From positions 171,453-235,452 of the forward strand of contig SZWC01001187.1 in NCBI GenBank assembly GCA_023375785.1: DNA of 64,000 bases, read 5' to 3'. Position numbers and translations under genes: made by a program. The DNA is from Penium margaritaceum. Its lineage: Eukaryota > Streptophyta > Zygnematophyceae > Desmidiales > Peniaceae. Of the stretch, positions 39,216 through 50,567 are shown one piece after another. A model generated the notes under the pieces. It made no database searches and was not told the DNA's origin. It saw only the letters and a list, made by a program, of their open reading frames with translations. The first letter of the stretch is position 1, and each line of letters starts with the position of its first letter.

Positions 39216-41313
39216 ATGACGCAGAAGGCAGAGTCCTCGCCCATCCAAAAGTACATGGGCGGCCCAGGCTTTGGGCTGTGGCGGTGGCATTTTGAGATCT
39301 ACCTTGCGCACAAGGGACTGCTGGAGCTCATGAAGGGCACGGAGGTTCAAGATGCGAGCGCAACGGAAGAGGAGAAGACAGCCTTCGCGAGGAAGAACAC
39401 GAATGCGCTAATGCTCCTATTGTCGGCGCTGCATGAATCTCAGTGGGGCTATATCCAGGGTTGCGACCTGGCAGCTGACACGTGGAAGAAGCTCTGCTCT
39501 ATTCACCAATCAACATCCCTAGCCAACAAGATCTTCGCAATGAAGCGACTGTTGACGGAGAGGATCAAGGAGGTTGAGGATGTCATTTCTGCCATGCAAC
39601 AGATCGAGTCTCTTGCCTCGCAATGCAATGATTTGGGGTGGAAGATTGACAAGAAGATGTAGGCGATGGCGTTCCTCATGGCTCTACCCGACAATTGGGG
39701 TCCTCTCATCACCGTGCTGGGAGATTGGGAGGAGAATAAACTCACTTTTGGCACAGTCGCCAAGTACATCTGCAACGAGGTACACCGTCTGAGCGGTGGC
39801 GAGACCTCGTCATCCTCAACTGCCCTGGTCGCCAAAACACAAGGTGGCAGCAGCAGCGGCAAACGTGGCGGCGGTAAGGGCGGCGGCAAGAAGGGCGCCA
39901 AGAGGGGTGCATTCCATAACTGTGGCGAGGAGGGCCATTTGGCCAAGGACTGTCCAGAGGAGGCGCAGGCCGGAGGCAAAGGCGCCAAAGGAAAGAAGGC
40001 GCTCCTCAACGGTACGAAGAACCATGACCTGAAGGACGCCAACCGGTGGTACCTTGACTCAGGTGCGGAGGAGCATAACCAAGTTGAGAAGGTGGGGTTC
40101 ATCAACTACACCAAGTCTGCCAAGTCCATGGTGGTCGCGAACGACAAGGTCGAACCGGCAGCCGGCCAAGGTGATGTAGACGTGGAGGTGGTTGTTAGTG
40201 GTAAAAAGGCACAGTGTGTTATTCAAAACGTGCAACAAGTCCCTGGCCTGGCTGACATTTTGAGTGTAAGCCGCTTGACAGACAAGGGCTATGAAGTGCT
40301 CTTCCGCAGGAAAGGTGCAGTCGTGCGGATGGACGGCGGCTGCAAGGTTGTGCTCGAGGCGAATGCCGAGGGAGGTCTCTACATCGCTGAGACCAAGGTC
40401 ATCCCCTCAGCAACAGACGCAGCAGACCCGCAAGCACGCGTCGTCAACCTCACAAAAGGCAGGGAGTAGACCTGCAGCTGTGGCATCGGCGGCTGGGGCA
40501 CTCGTCGCCCGTAGTCGTGCATGAGATGGCAAAGCGCGACATGGTTCGCGGCCTCAACATCACCGGTGCAGCAGACCCAGCAGCAGATTTCGTAGAGCAC
40601 AAGTGCGAGCCTTGCATCGTGGGCAAGGCGAAGTGCAAGCCATTTGAAGACGGACAACGGCAGGCGAGAACCTGCTTGAGGTCGTGCGCAGTGATTTATG
40701 TGGACCGATCAAGACACCGTCAATTGGGGGCGTGCGGTACTTTGTCACCTTCATCGACGATTGCAGCAGAAAACTCTACGTCTACTTTCTGGAGCAGAAA
40801 AGCGAGGTGCTGGACCGGCTGAAGAAGTATGTCGTGGCGGTGGAGAGGCAGACTGGCTGCAAGGTCAAAGCGCTACGCAGTGACAATGGCGGCGAGTACG
40901 TTGGCTGTGGAGGATGGCTGAAGGAGCAGGGGATTGAGTGGTTGCTGACCACTCCGTACACGCCTCAGTCTAATGGCGTGGCGGAGCTTGCGAACCAGAA
41001 GCTGCTCACAATGGCGCGGACGATGCTCGTGGACGCTAACTTTCCACGGAGCCTGTGGACCGAGGCCGTGAGCATGGCGTGCTACATCACCAACCTCACC
41101 CCAACAGTAGTGCTGAAGGGGAAGGGCGGCTGGAAGACGCCGCAGGAGGCTTGGAGCGGGCGCAAACTAAGTGTGGCACACCTGAAGGCGTTCAGGTGCA
41201 AGGTGCACGTGTTGGTGCAGGCCACGCAAAGAAAAGACTTTAATTTGGACCCGCGTGCAAAGGCGTACGCATTTGTCCGGTACGAGAGTGCGCTCAAGGC
41301 GTACTGCCTCTTT
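39216..41313 (+). pseudogene. E1 gag, protease and integrase part (left of the insert)
   Basis: The gag starts MTQKAESSPIQKYMGGPGFG. A lysine/glycine-rich stretch and a zinc knuckle follow near 39910-39955, then a protease-like DSGAEEH (about 40050-40080) and an integrase with FVTFIDDCSRKLYVY (about 40740-40790). It is a close relative of E2 and is broken in several places. Confidence 0.85.
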
Positions 41314-42038
41314 TGTTGACATGGTGTGCACCTTGCCATGAGTGCCATTGATCGTACTCCCTGGTTCGACCACTCAGGAGTGGTCGAACACCTAATCTGA
41401 CTTTAGATTTGGATTCCTTGGATTTTTGCGTGCAGGATCGAGCTTTGAATCGCTCAATTTGAGTGAGTATTCAGAAAGTTAGCCTAGCCCAAAATTCGGG
41501 TGTTGGGGGGGTGGAATCTGGTACCCGCCATAGGTGGCGGGATCATCCACCACCAGTGATCCGAGTTCGTCTCCAACGACCCCCAAATGTATCAGGGCCA
41601 TAGAGGAAGCAACCAGAAGAATCTCCTTGACCAGGGTGAATTTCTCCTTGACTTCTGGGCGAGGAAAGGCGCTTCGACGGGTCATCGTCGAAGCGCCTCC
41701 CGTTGCCTAGCGTGCAAGGCAAGGTGGACGGCTCCACCAAGGGTTACTTCGACGGTCGTAGCAGGGGCTCTACTGCTCTGTTTTGGGCATGCTTGGATGC
41801 GTTGAAAAGCTTAGATCACAGGCTATAAGGATCCAATGTTATCTCACTATGCAAAGTAACAAAAACGTGTTTCGATTCAGTTCTACTGAATGCGACGTAT
41901 TCTGCCCACTCACATCCGTGATCCTTGTGCTCCACACTCTTCACCAAAGGTGTCCATTGGCTACCCCAGACACTGGTAGCGGGTATCAGTGAGAGCTAGG
42001 CATCCTTGAGGGTGCCTCCACACCCACTAGAGCTAATA
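41314..42038 (+). repeat. 5' LTR of D2
   Basis: TGTTGACATGG to AGAGCTAATA, 725 bp. It contains two perfect inverted repeats: 11 bp at 41364-41374 with 41379-41389, and 13 bp at 41667-41679 with 41686-41698. Confidence 0.9.
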
Positions 42039-42040
42039 AA

Positions 42041-42055
42041 GGGTTATGGACCCAC
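42041..42055 (+). promoter_or_regulatory. Half-tRNA primer-binding site of D2
   Basis: GGGTTATGGACCCAC, one mismatch from the D1, E1 and E2 site. Confidence 0.75.
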
Positions 42056-42106
42056 GTGCCTAGAAGGGTCCTAGCTCTTCATACTTTCACGCTACCGTCA
42101 CGCGCC

Positions 42107-45100
42107 ATGGCAACGACCGAGCAAGAGAGCATCGGCGTCGTCTCCAAGTTTGACGGGAACGGTTTTCCTTTGTGGATGTGGCAGTTTGAGGTCTACCTTC
42201 ACGACAAGGGCCTGCTTGAGCTGGTTAATGGTGAAGAGACTGCCCCTCCGGATACCGCAACGCCGGAGGAAGTGGACAAGTACAAGAAGCAGAACAAGAA
42301 GGTGCTTGCTTTATTGGTGTTAGCACTAGCTCCGCCGCAGCGCTCACTGATTCAAGGATGCACAGAGGCTGTGGAGGCCTGGAAGAAACTCTGCACCATC
42401 AACCAGTCCACCAACCTTGCTAACCAGTTCTTTGTCTTCAAGAGACTCGTCACCCTCCGAGCCAATGAAGGCAAGGACATCATGGAGATCCTGCAGCAGA
42501 TCGAGTCCCTCACTGCCGAGTGCATAGCCACCGGATGGAAGGTCGGCCCTCAGCTGTAAGCCATGATCCTCCTCCTGGCCTTGCCGGACAGTTGGAGTCC
42601 CATGATCACCGTCGTAGGCGGCTGGTCCGCCGATGAGCTGAAATACCCGAAGGTGGCTAAGTACGTCCGCAATGAATGGATGCGGTGTGGTGGGAGAGAG
42701 AGCAGGGCAACGTCAAGTTCCGCCTATGCCGTCCGCCCTCAAGGTGGAGGGGGAGGCAAGAAGGGGAAGGGTGCCAAGCAGGGCACCAAGAGAGGTGACA
42801 ACAAGGGGGAGTGCTACAACTGTGGCAAACAGGGCCACTACGCACGCGACTGTCCCAACAAGAAGTCGGACCAGCCCGGGAAGGGCGGGAAGGACACCAA
42901 AGCCATGATGGCCAGGGAGTCTACCGACTTGACAGATCCGGACGTCACGGTGATTGACTCCGGAACAGGCCGCCACACACAATGCAACCGGGTGGGGTTC
43001 GTCACCCACAGCGCCACTGAGCGGCGCATGACAGTGGCCAATGGCAAAACAGAGTTGGCCGCGGGCGAAGGTAATGTTTGCATCGAGTCGGTGGTGAACG
43101 GGAAAGTCATTCTGTGTACCATCTACGACGTGCTCCACATGTCCAACTTTGGGGCAAACCTGCTGTCAGTGAGCCGCCTTACCGACAAGGGACTCGAGGT
43201 AATCTTCAACAAGAAAGAGCCCATCATCCGGAAGGAGGAGGATGGTGAGGTGATTGCACGTGGTAAGAGGGAGGAGGACCTGTACCTTCTTCGTACCAAG
43301 GTTCTTGCCGATGCGGCAAGGACTGACGCCGTCAACCTCGTGACAAAGGATGAAGGAAACGTGGACCTATGGCACCGCCGCCTATGTCACATCGCTCCCT
43401 CAACTGTGAGGGACATGGCGAAGAAGGAAGTGGTGCGGGGTCTTGAGGTCAAGGGCCTCGTTGCAGCCAAGAATGTCGTGTGCGAGTCATGCGTGGTCGG
43501 CAAGGCGACACGGCAGCCGTTTGATGGGAAAGGGATGCGTGCATCGGCGAAGTTGGAGGTGTTTCACACTGACGTGTGTGGACCATACGAGAGCTCCATC
43601 GAGGGCGCTTGCTACTTTGTGACCTTCATCGATGATCAGAGTCGCAAGCTCTACCTCTACATCATCAAGAGGAAGAGCGATGTCCTGATTTGTATGCAGG
43701 AGTTTATGGCGGCAGTGGAGCGGCAAACAGGGTTGAAGGTAAAGGCGTTCCGGAGCGACGGCGGCGAGTACGAGAGCTTCTCGGCATGGATGAAGAGCAA
43801 GGGGATCGTGTGGGAGAAAACTACGCCACACTCTTTGTAGCAGAACGGCGTTGCCGAGTGGACGAACCGTACCATCCTCAACATGGTCCGGTCCATGTTG
43901 AGCAATGCCGGCCTTGTTCACCGGTACTGGGGCGAGGCGGCACGTACTTCATGAACCTGAAGCCGACGAAGCCGCTAAAAGATGCGGATTCCAAGGTGTG
44001 GAAGACGCCACAGGAAGTGTGGAGCGGGAGGAAGCCAGCTGTGGCACACCTCCGCACGTTTGGTTGTGTTTCACATGCTGTTGTGCAGGCACGGGAAGGG
44101 CGGGGCAAGCTGGATCCGCGGACTCGCCGGTGCATCTTCGTCGGGTACGAGAGCGGGAGCAAGGCGTACCGGCTCTTCGACCCACGGAGGCAGCAGATCG
44201 TGAAGAGTCACGATGTCACGTTCGACAAGGACAGCCGTTGGACGGACAAGGACGCGGGTCTCTCAAAGCGGGGGGAGTGGCTGCCACTCCTCAAGCGGGA
44301 GACGCCGGAGGACGCAAAAGAAGGTGATGTCTGAGCGGCTCCAACCGGCGGCAACCATCGGGGGGATGGTGGAGTGGCTGATTTGCATCCAGCCAAGTCG
44401 GACAATGAGTCCGAAGCGCCGGCAGCCATGGAGCTGAATGAGGAGGCGGGGAGTGAGCCCACATCTCCACGGTCCCTGAGAGAGGGGGAGCAGGCTAGCA
44501 GTGCAAGTGGCGTCGCGAGAGGACAGCAGCAGCAGCAACAGCAGCCTCAACAGCAGTAGCCCCGGAGAAGCGGACGCGCAATGAGGACGGCAAAGAGGTA
44601 TGATGCCACGGAGGGCATCTGGACCGGGCTTGCTCGAGCGTTCTTTGTGCAAGAGGAGCCCGAGACCGTCAAGGAGGCATTGCAGCGGAAGGATGGGGCT
44701 GAGTGGGAAGGAGCTATAAAATCAGAGCTCTCCTCCCACGAAGAGAACGGTACCTGAAAGCTGATTGACAGGCCGGAGGGCGCGAAAATCATCGGCTCCA
44801 AATGGATCTTCAAGAAGAAGCTTACCAAGGACGGGAAGATGGAGCGGTACAAGGCGCGGCTGGTCGCGAATGGGTACACCCAGCGGAAGGATGAAACCTT
44901 CACACAGGTGGCAAAGTTTGTCTCCATCCGCTCCATCCTCTCGGTGGCGGCGGCGCGGGACTACAAAGTCCATCAAATGGATGTAAAAGCCGCATTCCTC
45001 AATGGGGTCCTTGACAAGGAGGTCTACATGGAGGTGCCGGAGGGGGTGGACGCGCCGCCAGGAAAGGTGTGCCGGCTTTGCAAGGCGCTCTACGGGCTGA

Positions 45101-46220
45101 AGCAAGCGCCACTCATGTGGTACCTGAAAATGGACGGCTTCATGGCCGATCTTGGCTTCAAGCGCTACGAGGAGGATCACAGCGTGTACGTGCGGAAGCA
45201 GTCGGGGTTGCAGCAGATCGTGGTTCTTTACGTGGATGACCTCATCCTTGTGTCATCGGACATGGAGGAGTTGGTGAACCTGAAGCGGCAGCTGGGCGGT
45301 CGGTTCAAAATGACCGACATGGGCGAGCTCGAGTACTACCTCGGCGTCGCCATCAAGAGGGACCGCAAGGCACGCACGCTGGAGATGGGGCAGGCAAAGT
45401 ATGTGCAAGAGGTACTCCGCCGCTACAACATGGAGGAGTGCAACCACATTGGCACATCCATGACCACCACATGCGAGCTGAGCTCGATCATGGGGCCGAG
45501 CACGGATGAGGAGAAGGAGGAGATGGCAGGTGTGCCGTACCAGTCCGCGGTCGGGAGCATCATGTACGCCATGGTGGCGATGCGGCCCAACCTGGCCTTC
45601 GCGGAGGGCCAAGTGAGCCACTATGTTGCTGGCCGTGGGCCGCTGCATTGGCAAGCGGTGAAGCGGATCCTCCGCTATCTCAAGGCGACAAAACAATCGC
45701 GGCTTGTGTTTGGAGGGGGAGTGCGTGACGACTCCCTCGAGTTTGTCGGCTTCTCGGATGCCGACTGGGCTGGTGATGTGGATGACAAAAAATCAACGTC
45801 AGGATACGTGTTTGTGCTTGGTGGTACAGCAGTTTCATGGGCGAGCAGGAAGCAGGACTGTGTTGCACTGTCCAGCACCGAAGCGGAGTACATCGCGCTC
45901 GCGAAAGCCGCAAAGGAGGCGGTGTAGCTACGGCGGCTGCTAAAGGAGATCGGCGTGCCGCAAAGGAAGCTGACGGTACTCAACATTGACAACATGAGTG
46001 CCATCAGCCTCACCCAGAAACCAGTGGTGCACAGGAGGACCAAGCACATTGAGATCCGGTATCACTACGCGCGGGACTTGGTGGCGAAGGGAGATGTGGC
46101 TATTGTGCATAATGGCACCAAGCGCATGCTCGCCGACGCCATGACCAAGGCACAGCCCAAGGACAGGCAAGCTGCATGGAGCTCGGTCTGCGCCGTGAGG
46201 ATTAAAATGTTACAGGTTCC
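42107..46220 (+). pseudogene. Gag-pol remnant of D2
   Basis: The gag begins MATTEQESIGVVSKFDGNGF. The domains follow in copia order (gag, zinc knuckle, protease with VIDSGTGRH, integrase with FHTDVCGPYESS, RT, RNase H with [18 protein letters not shown]). There is a glutamine-rich stretch between integrase and RT (about 44520-44560). It is the best preserved family D copy here, but broken. Confidence 0.85.
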
Positions 46221-46258
46221 AAGGACAGGGCATCAAGGCTGTGGTGCAAGGAGGAGAT

Positions 46259-46639
46259 TGTTGACATGGTGTGCCCCTTGCCATGAGTGCCGTTGATCGT
46301 ACTCCCAGGTTCGACCACTCATAAGTGGTCGAACACCTGATCTTACTTTAGATTTGGATTCCTTGAAATTTTCCGTGCAGGATCGAGCTTTAAATCGCTC
46401 GATTTGAGTGATTATTTAGAAAGTTAGCCTAGCCCAAAATTCGGGTGTTGGGGGGGTGGAATCTGGTACCCGCCATGGGTGGCGGGATAATCTACCACCA
46501 GTGATCCGAGTTCGTCTCCAACGATCCCCAAATGTACCAGGGCCATAGAGGAAGCAACCAGAAGACTCTCCTTGACCACGGTGAACTTATCCTTGACTTC
46601 TGGGCGAGGAAAGGTGCTTTGACGAGTCATCGTCAAAGC
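46259..46639 (+). repeat. 3' LTR of D2, left part
   Basis: Begins TGTTGACATGG and is interrupted at 46639/46640 by element F. Confidence 0.9.
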
Positions 46640-47238
46640 TGTCAGAAGAATGCAGACGCGAGAACAACAGCAGCAGAAGCAGGCAGAAGGGTTAGGACAA
46701 GCAAGTGTACGTCAGCAGAGTGACGTAACCGAGAGCGGTCCGAGGAGTTAGTCGTGGAGGCTGATGGAGGCTGAGACGTGAGGTAGTCGAGGTAGACAAG
46801 TTGATGTGAGAGAGAGTGCTGGCGAGATGAGTGATGGTTGGCGGAGTAAGAGAGCAGAGCGAAGGAACGAGAGTGACGGAGCGAAGAGTTGAGAGGGACT
46901 TGCAAAGACAGGAAATGCGAGGAGCGAGCAGAGCGAGGACACGACGGCGAAGCCGCGGAACCAAGGGGGGAACAGGATGAGCAAAACTGTTCTGGTTAGT
47001 TTTGGAGGGAATGAACATCCTCCATGTGTACTAGTTAACCAGAAAGGCGAAAGTAGCAACGACTTCTTCGCTAGCCCGACGTGGACGAATCTTCGTCATC
47101 TTGGTCGGTAACGGTCCAGTGGTAACCGTTGGTCCAACCGTTTATCCTCTCCTTTGAGAGGTGATCCAGACCTCTTCTTGATTTATCCGGAGCTCTCTTG
47201 TGGCAAGAAGCAGAGTCAGAGAGCACATATTTCTGACA
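46640..47238 (-). repeat. 3' LTR of F (left)
   Basis: 599 bp. TGTCAGAAATATG start and TTCTTCTGACA end on the minus strand. Confidence 0.92.
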
Positions 47239-47247
47239 CCCTCCCTG
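47239..47247 (-). promoter_or_regulatory. Polypurine tract of F
   Basis: CAGGGAGGG on the minus strand, directly before the 3' LTR, where plus-strand priming is expected. Confidence 0.7.
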
Positions 47248-47375
47248 AATCTGACTCGCTTCTTGTAAGGTCCGTTTCCTTTTGGATATGGTCAGGGTAT
47301 GATCTGTTCGTGAGTGTTGTCCCTGAGCATTATCCTGGTAGCAGTCGCGAACCAGTTGAATGCGAGCCGAAGCTA

Positions 47376-48314
47376 TTATTCGACAGTGTTGTAATCTTTG
47401 TGAGCTGGTGGATGAATAGGGCACCGGCAAGCATGAAGTAGGTCTTTCCACATCTCACTGAGGGTGCTGTTGCATTTGTGAATGAGTGGATGGAAGATGG
47501 GGGCTGCAATACTAAGTAGTGCTCCCCGAATTTCTTCTTCCACAAAGGGCACCAGTGTGGAGTGAAAGTTTGCGGGGAAGCGTCCTCCTCCTTTGTAGAG
47601 AGGATAGTGTTGAAGGGTGTAGGAGATTGGGACGCCCTTAATGTAGCAGAGGTGAAAGAGATTGCAGAAGTCTTGCGACCACTGCAGGATGTTTGTTGCA
47701 CCTCTGACAGTGAGGGTCAGGTTCTCACATTGCGTGAGAAAGTGACGAGGGAAGGATGAGAAGTTGACTGGGCCATAGATGCTAGTGATGGTGTTAATGA
47801 GAGGTCGGGTTGCTGGGAGAGGGGGACTTTTGGCGATGATTGTCATGGTGCAGCTGGGACTTCCTCGTAGAGGAGAAGAGAAGAAAGGAGGAAGAGTGTT
47901 GAGATCGATGCAGGGCCCTGATGTCGAGTGCAGATGATTGGAAGCGGTTGATAGTGGGGTGAGCGCAGGAGTGAAACCTTGTGCGCTTGTCGAAGCTCGT
48001 GGGCGCAGGTCGTCGTGGCTCGAGCGATGCGACCGGGCGAATCTGAGTGTCGGGCAGTGGATGATGCTGATGGCGGGGGGACGAGTGATGATGGAGTGGG
48101 AACAGGGGCGAAACCACGTGCGCGACGAATGTTTTCGGTGTGGGCGCAGGTCGTCGCGGAGTGGGCGATGCGACCGGGCGGATCCTTGTGCCGAGCGGAG
48201 AGGAAGCGGATGATGGCGGAAGAAACGATGGATGATGGAGTGGGCGCAGGGGCGAGACCTCGTGCGCGATTGAAATAGGGGAGTAGGATGCGGCAAGGGG
48301 AAGGCACAAGCCAA
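47376..48314 (-). CDS. 312-codon ORF of unknown function in element F
   Basis: The longest open frame in F, in the element's sense direction. The N-terminal half (about residues 1-140) is Arg/His/Ser/Pro-rich with degenerate repeats; the motif ARSHR followed by DDLRPR or DDLRPH recurs about 46 residues apart. The C-terminal half (about 160-312) is less repetitive and looks globular (LTQCENLTLTVRGATNILQW, FCNLFHLCYIKGVPISYTLQ, LVPFVEEEIRGALLSIAAP). It matches no retroelement domain I know. It may be a captured host fragment, an unknown element protein, or a chance ORF in a GC-rich repeat. Whether it is translated is unknown. Confidence 0.4.
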   Translation of the reverse strand: MACAFPLPHPTPLFQSRTRSRPCAHSIIHRFFRHHPLPLRSAQGSARSHRPLRDDLRPHRKHSSRTWFRPCSHSIITRPPAISIIHCPTLRFARSHRSSHDDLRPRASTSAQGFTPALTPLSTASNHLHSTSGPCIDLNTLPPFFSSPLRGSPSCTMTIIAKSPPLPATRPLINTITSIYGPVNFSSFPRHFLTQCENLTLTVRGATNILQWSQDFCNLFHLCYIKGVPISYTLQHYPLYKGGGRFPANFHSTLVPFVEEEIRGALLSIAAPIFHPLIHKCNSTLSEMWKDLLHACRCPIHPPAHKDYNTVE

Positions 48315-48610
48315 CGCGCCGCGAGAAATCTGCTACTGGCGTGGGTGCAGGCTGCTGCGGAAACGGGCAGCTAGCTTGTGCAGATCCTTGTGCCGATCAC
48401 AGATGCTGATGATGATTGCTGAAGCGGAAGCTGATGATAATGGAGTGGGCGCAGGGGCGAACCGTGTGCGCTCAAGAAGTTTTGGCGTGGGCGCAGGTCG
48501 TCGCGGAAAAAGGCGATGCGACCGGGCGGATCCTTGTGCCGTGCTGAAAGCGATTTGCGGAAGCGGAGGAAACGATTGATTGATGAGTGGGCGCAGGGGT
48601 GGAACCACGT
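47998..48610. repeat. Degenerate tandem repeats inside F
   Basis: Four related units begin near 47998, 48141, 48340 and 48487. The shared blocks are GTGGGCGCAGGTCGTCGCGG, GATGCGACCGGGCGGATC and CTTGTGCCG. Spacing is about 145 bp, with one longer unit of about 199 bp. They underlie the repeats in the ORF's N-terminal half. Confidence 0.75.
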
Positions 48611-48902
48611 GCGCGAGGAGATGATGCTGATGACGATGATTGATGCGAAGGCGGCGTGGAGGATGCTGATGATGGAGGGATGGCGGTGAGGCAGGAGCGG
48701 GCGGCTGATGGGGCTGAGGAGACTGGAGCGAGGAGGAGGAGGAAGAACTGATGGCAGCATATGAGGATGATGCGAGGAGCGAAGGCAGAAGACTGACAAT
48801 GATGCTGAAGAGGAGAGGTAGAGAACGATGCAGGCGAAGGGAGATGCGATGAGACGCGACACGGTAGAGAGGTGAAGCGACACAACCACTTCTTTCTGCG
48901 TT

Positions 48903-49120
48903 CAGGAGAGTGACGGCTTGTTCCCCAGTTGGCTCGAAAATGGGAGCAGGAAGAGTGCTGGTGTCCGATGTCCTGTTAGCTGGAAGAGGGTGGTTGCAAC
49001 AGAGGGAGTCAGGCAGCGGGCAGGTCCACTGGAGTGCTGATGTCAGGAGAGTGACGGCTTGTTCCCCAGTTGGCTCGGAAGTGGGAGCAGGAAGACTGGT
49101 GGTGTCCGATATCCTGACGG
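48903..49120. repeat. 141-bp direct duplication inside F
   Basis: A block beginning CAGGAGAGTGACGGCTTGTT occurs at 48903 and again at 49044, with about 75 bp well matched each time. Confidence 0.8.
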
Positions 49121-49608
49121 CGGCAGTTTTGGCTGCAGCTGTTGACGAGGCGAGAAGGCGATGCGAGAAGGCGGCTCGAGATGATGGACGGGGGCGGGCT
49201 GAGGATGACAGCGAGGCAGTGGCAGATGAGGTTCATAAGGCAGGATCAAAGAGGAGAAGATGCTTGCGGAGGCAGATGTGATGAGGGGTAGCGGATGGCA
49301 GACAGCAGGAAGCTTCTTGGTAGTTGACGGCAGACGGCGGCTTAAGAGTTGCTTGCGGATGACGTGGGCGACAAGTCACCGGTTGTTGGCCATGGGCGCG
49401 GAAATGGGCGTAGGGCTTCCTTGGGATGACAAGGCGTTTCTTCAGCGCGGAGAACTCGTCAGGCAGAGCTGCTGATGTCAGCTGCTGGCGAAGCGGCGAG
49501 GCGCGGGACAACAGTAGCGGCGGCAGAAGATTGCAGGAGAAAGCGATGGAGGGAAGATGGCGGCAGAGCGATGGCGTAGTTACAGGGCACCACGTGATGT
49601 TGCCTGAT

Positions 49609-49620
49609 GCTCTGATACCA
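49609..49620 (-). promoter_or_regulatory. Primer-binding site of F (tRNA-iMet 3' end)
   Basis: The minus strand reads TGGTATCAGAGC with no gap to the 5' LTR, a perfect match to the usual plant initiator tRNA-Met primer site. Confidence 0.92.
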
Positions 49621-50218
49621 TGTCAGAAGAATGCAGACGCGAGAACAGCAGCAGCAGAAGCAGGCAGAAGCGTTAGGACAAGCAAGTGTACGTCAGCAGA
49701 GTGACGTAACCGAGAGCGGTCCGAGGAGTTAGTCACGGAGGCTGATGGAGGCTGAGACGTGAGGTAGTCGAGGTAGACAAATTGATGTGAGAGAGAGTGC
49801 TGGCGAGATGAGTGATGGTTGGCGGAGTAAGAGAGCTGAGCGAAGGAACGAGAGTGACGGAGTGAAGAGTTGAGAGGGGCTTGCGAAGACAGGAAATGCG
49901 AGAAGCGAGCAGAGCAATAACACGGCGACAAAACCGCAGAACCAAGGGGGAACAGGATGAGCAGAACTGTTCTGGTTAGTTTTGGAGGGAATGAACATCC
50001 TCCATATGTACTAGTTAACCAGAAAGGCGAAAGTAGCAACGGCTTCTTCGCTAGCCGGACGCGGACGAATCTTCGTCATCTTGGTCGGTGACGGTCCAGT
50101 GGTAACCATTGGTCCAACCATTTATCCTCTCCTTCGAGAGGTGATTCACACCTCTTCTTGATTTATCCGGAGCTCTCTTGTGGCAAGAAGCAGAGTAAGA
50201 GAGCACATATTTCTGACA
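49621..50218 (-). repeat. 5' LTR of F (right)
   Basis: 598 bp, homologous end to end with the left LTR. Confidence 0.92.
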
Positions 50219-50567
50219 GAAGCGCCTCACGTTGTGTAGCGTGCAAGGCAAGGTGGACGGCTCCACCAAGGGTTATTTCAACGGCCGTAGCAGGGGCTCT
50301 ACTTCTCTGTTTTGGGCGTGCTTGGATGCGTTGAAAAGATTATATCACAGGCTATAAGGATCTGATGTAATCTCACTGTGAAAAGTAACAAAAACGTGTT
50401 TTGATTCAGTTGTACTGAATGCGACGTATTCTGCCCACTCACATCCGTGATCCTTGTGCTCCAAACTCTTCACCAAAGGTGTCCATTGGCTGCCCCAAAC
50501 ACTGGTAGCGTGTAACAGTGAGAGCTAGGCATCCTTGAGGGTGCCTCCACACCCACTAGAGCCAACA
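50219..50567 (+). repeat. 3' LTR of D2, right part
   Basis: Resumes family D LTR sequence after F and ends GAGCCAACA. The D2 target duplication TCTTT follows. Confidence 0.9.

Larger units (their letters stand above)
46640..50218 (-). mobile_element. LTR retrotransposon F without recognisable pol
   Basis: A 3.58-kb element with two well-matched LTRs (46640-47238 and 49621-50218; about 31 differences by eye, about 5%). Both have TGTC...GACA ends. The minus-strand orientation is fixed by a tRNA-iMet primer site touching the right LTR and by a purine tract touching the left LTR. Target duplications are AAAGC (46635-46639) and GAAGC (50219-50223), 4 of 5 matching. The 2.37-kb interior has no gag, protease, integrase, RT or RNase H that I can see. 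It holds one long ORF (47376-48314) and tandem repeats. By structure it is a non-autonomous (LARD-like) element, presumably moved by the enzymes of another LTR element. The ends look whole. Confidence 0.9.
41314..50567 (+). mobile_element. Copia LTR retrotransposon fossil D2 (family D), nested in E1
   Basis: LTRs lie at 41314-42038 and 46259-50567; the second is split by element F. There is a half-tRNA primer site (42041-42055), gag from 42107, zinc knuckle CYNCGKQGHYARDC (about 42810-42855), protease (about 42950-43170), pre-integrase and integrase (about 43370-44200), RT (about 44590-45340, YVDD near 45231), RNase H (about 45740-46200) and a purine tract (AAGGAGGAGAT) before the 3' LTR. Exact target duplications TCTTT lie at 41309-41313 and 50568-50572. 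Without F it is about 5.7 kb. LTR divergence is about 7% by eye over the first 380 bp. The coding part has a handful of breaks. Confidence 0.92.
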
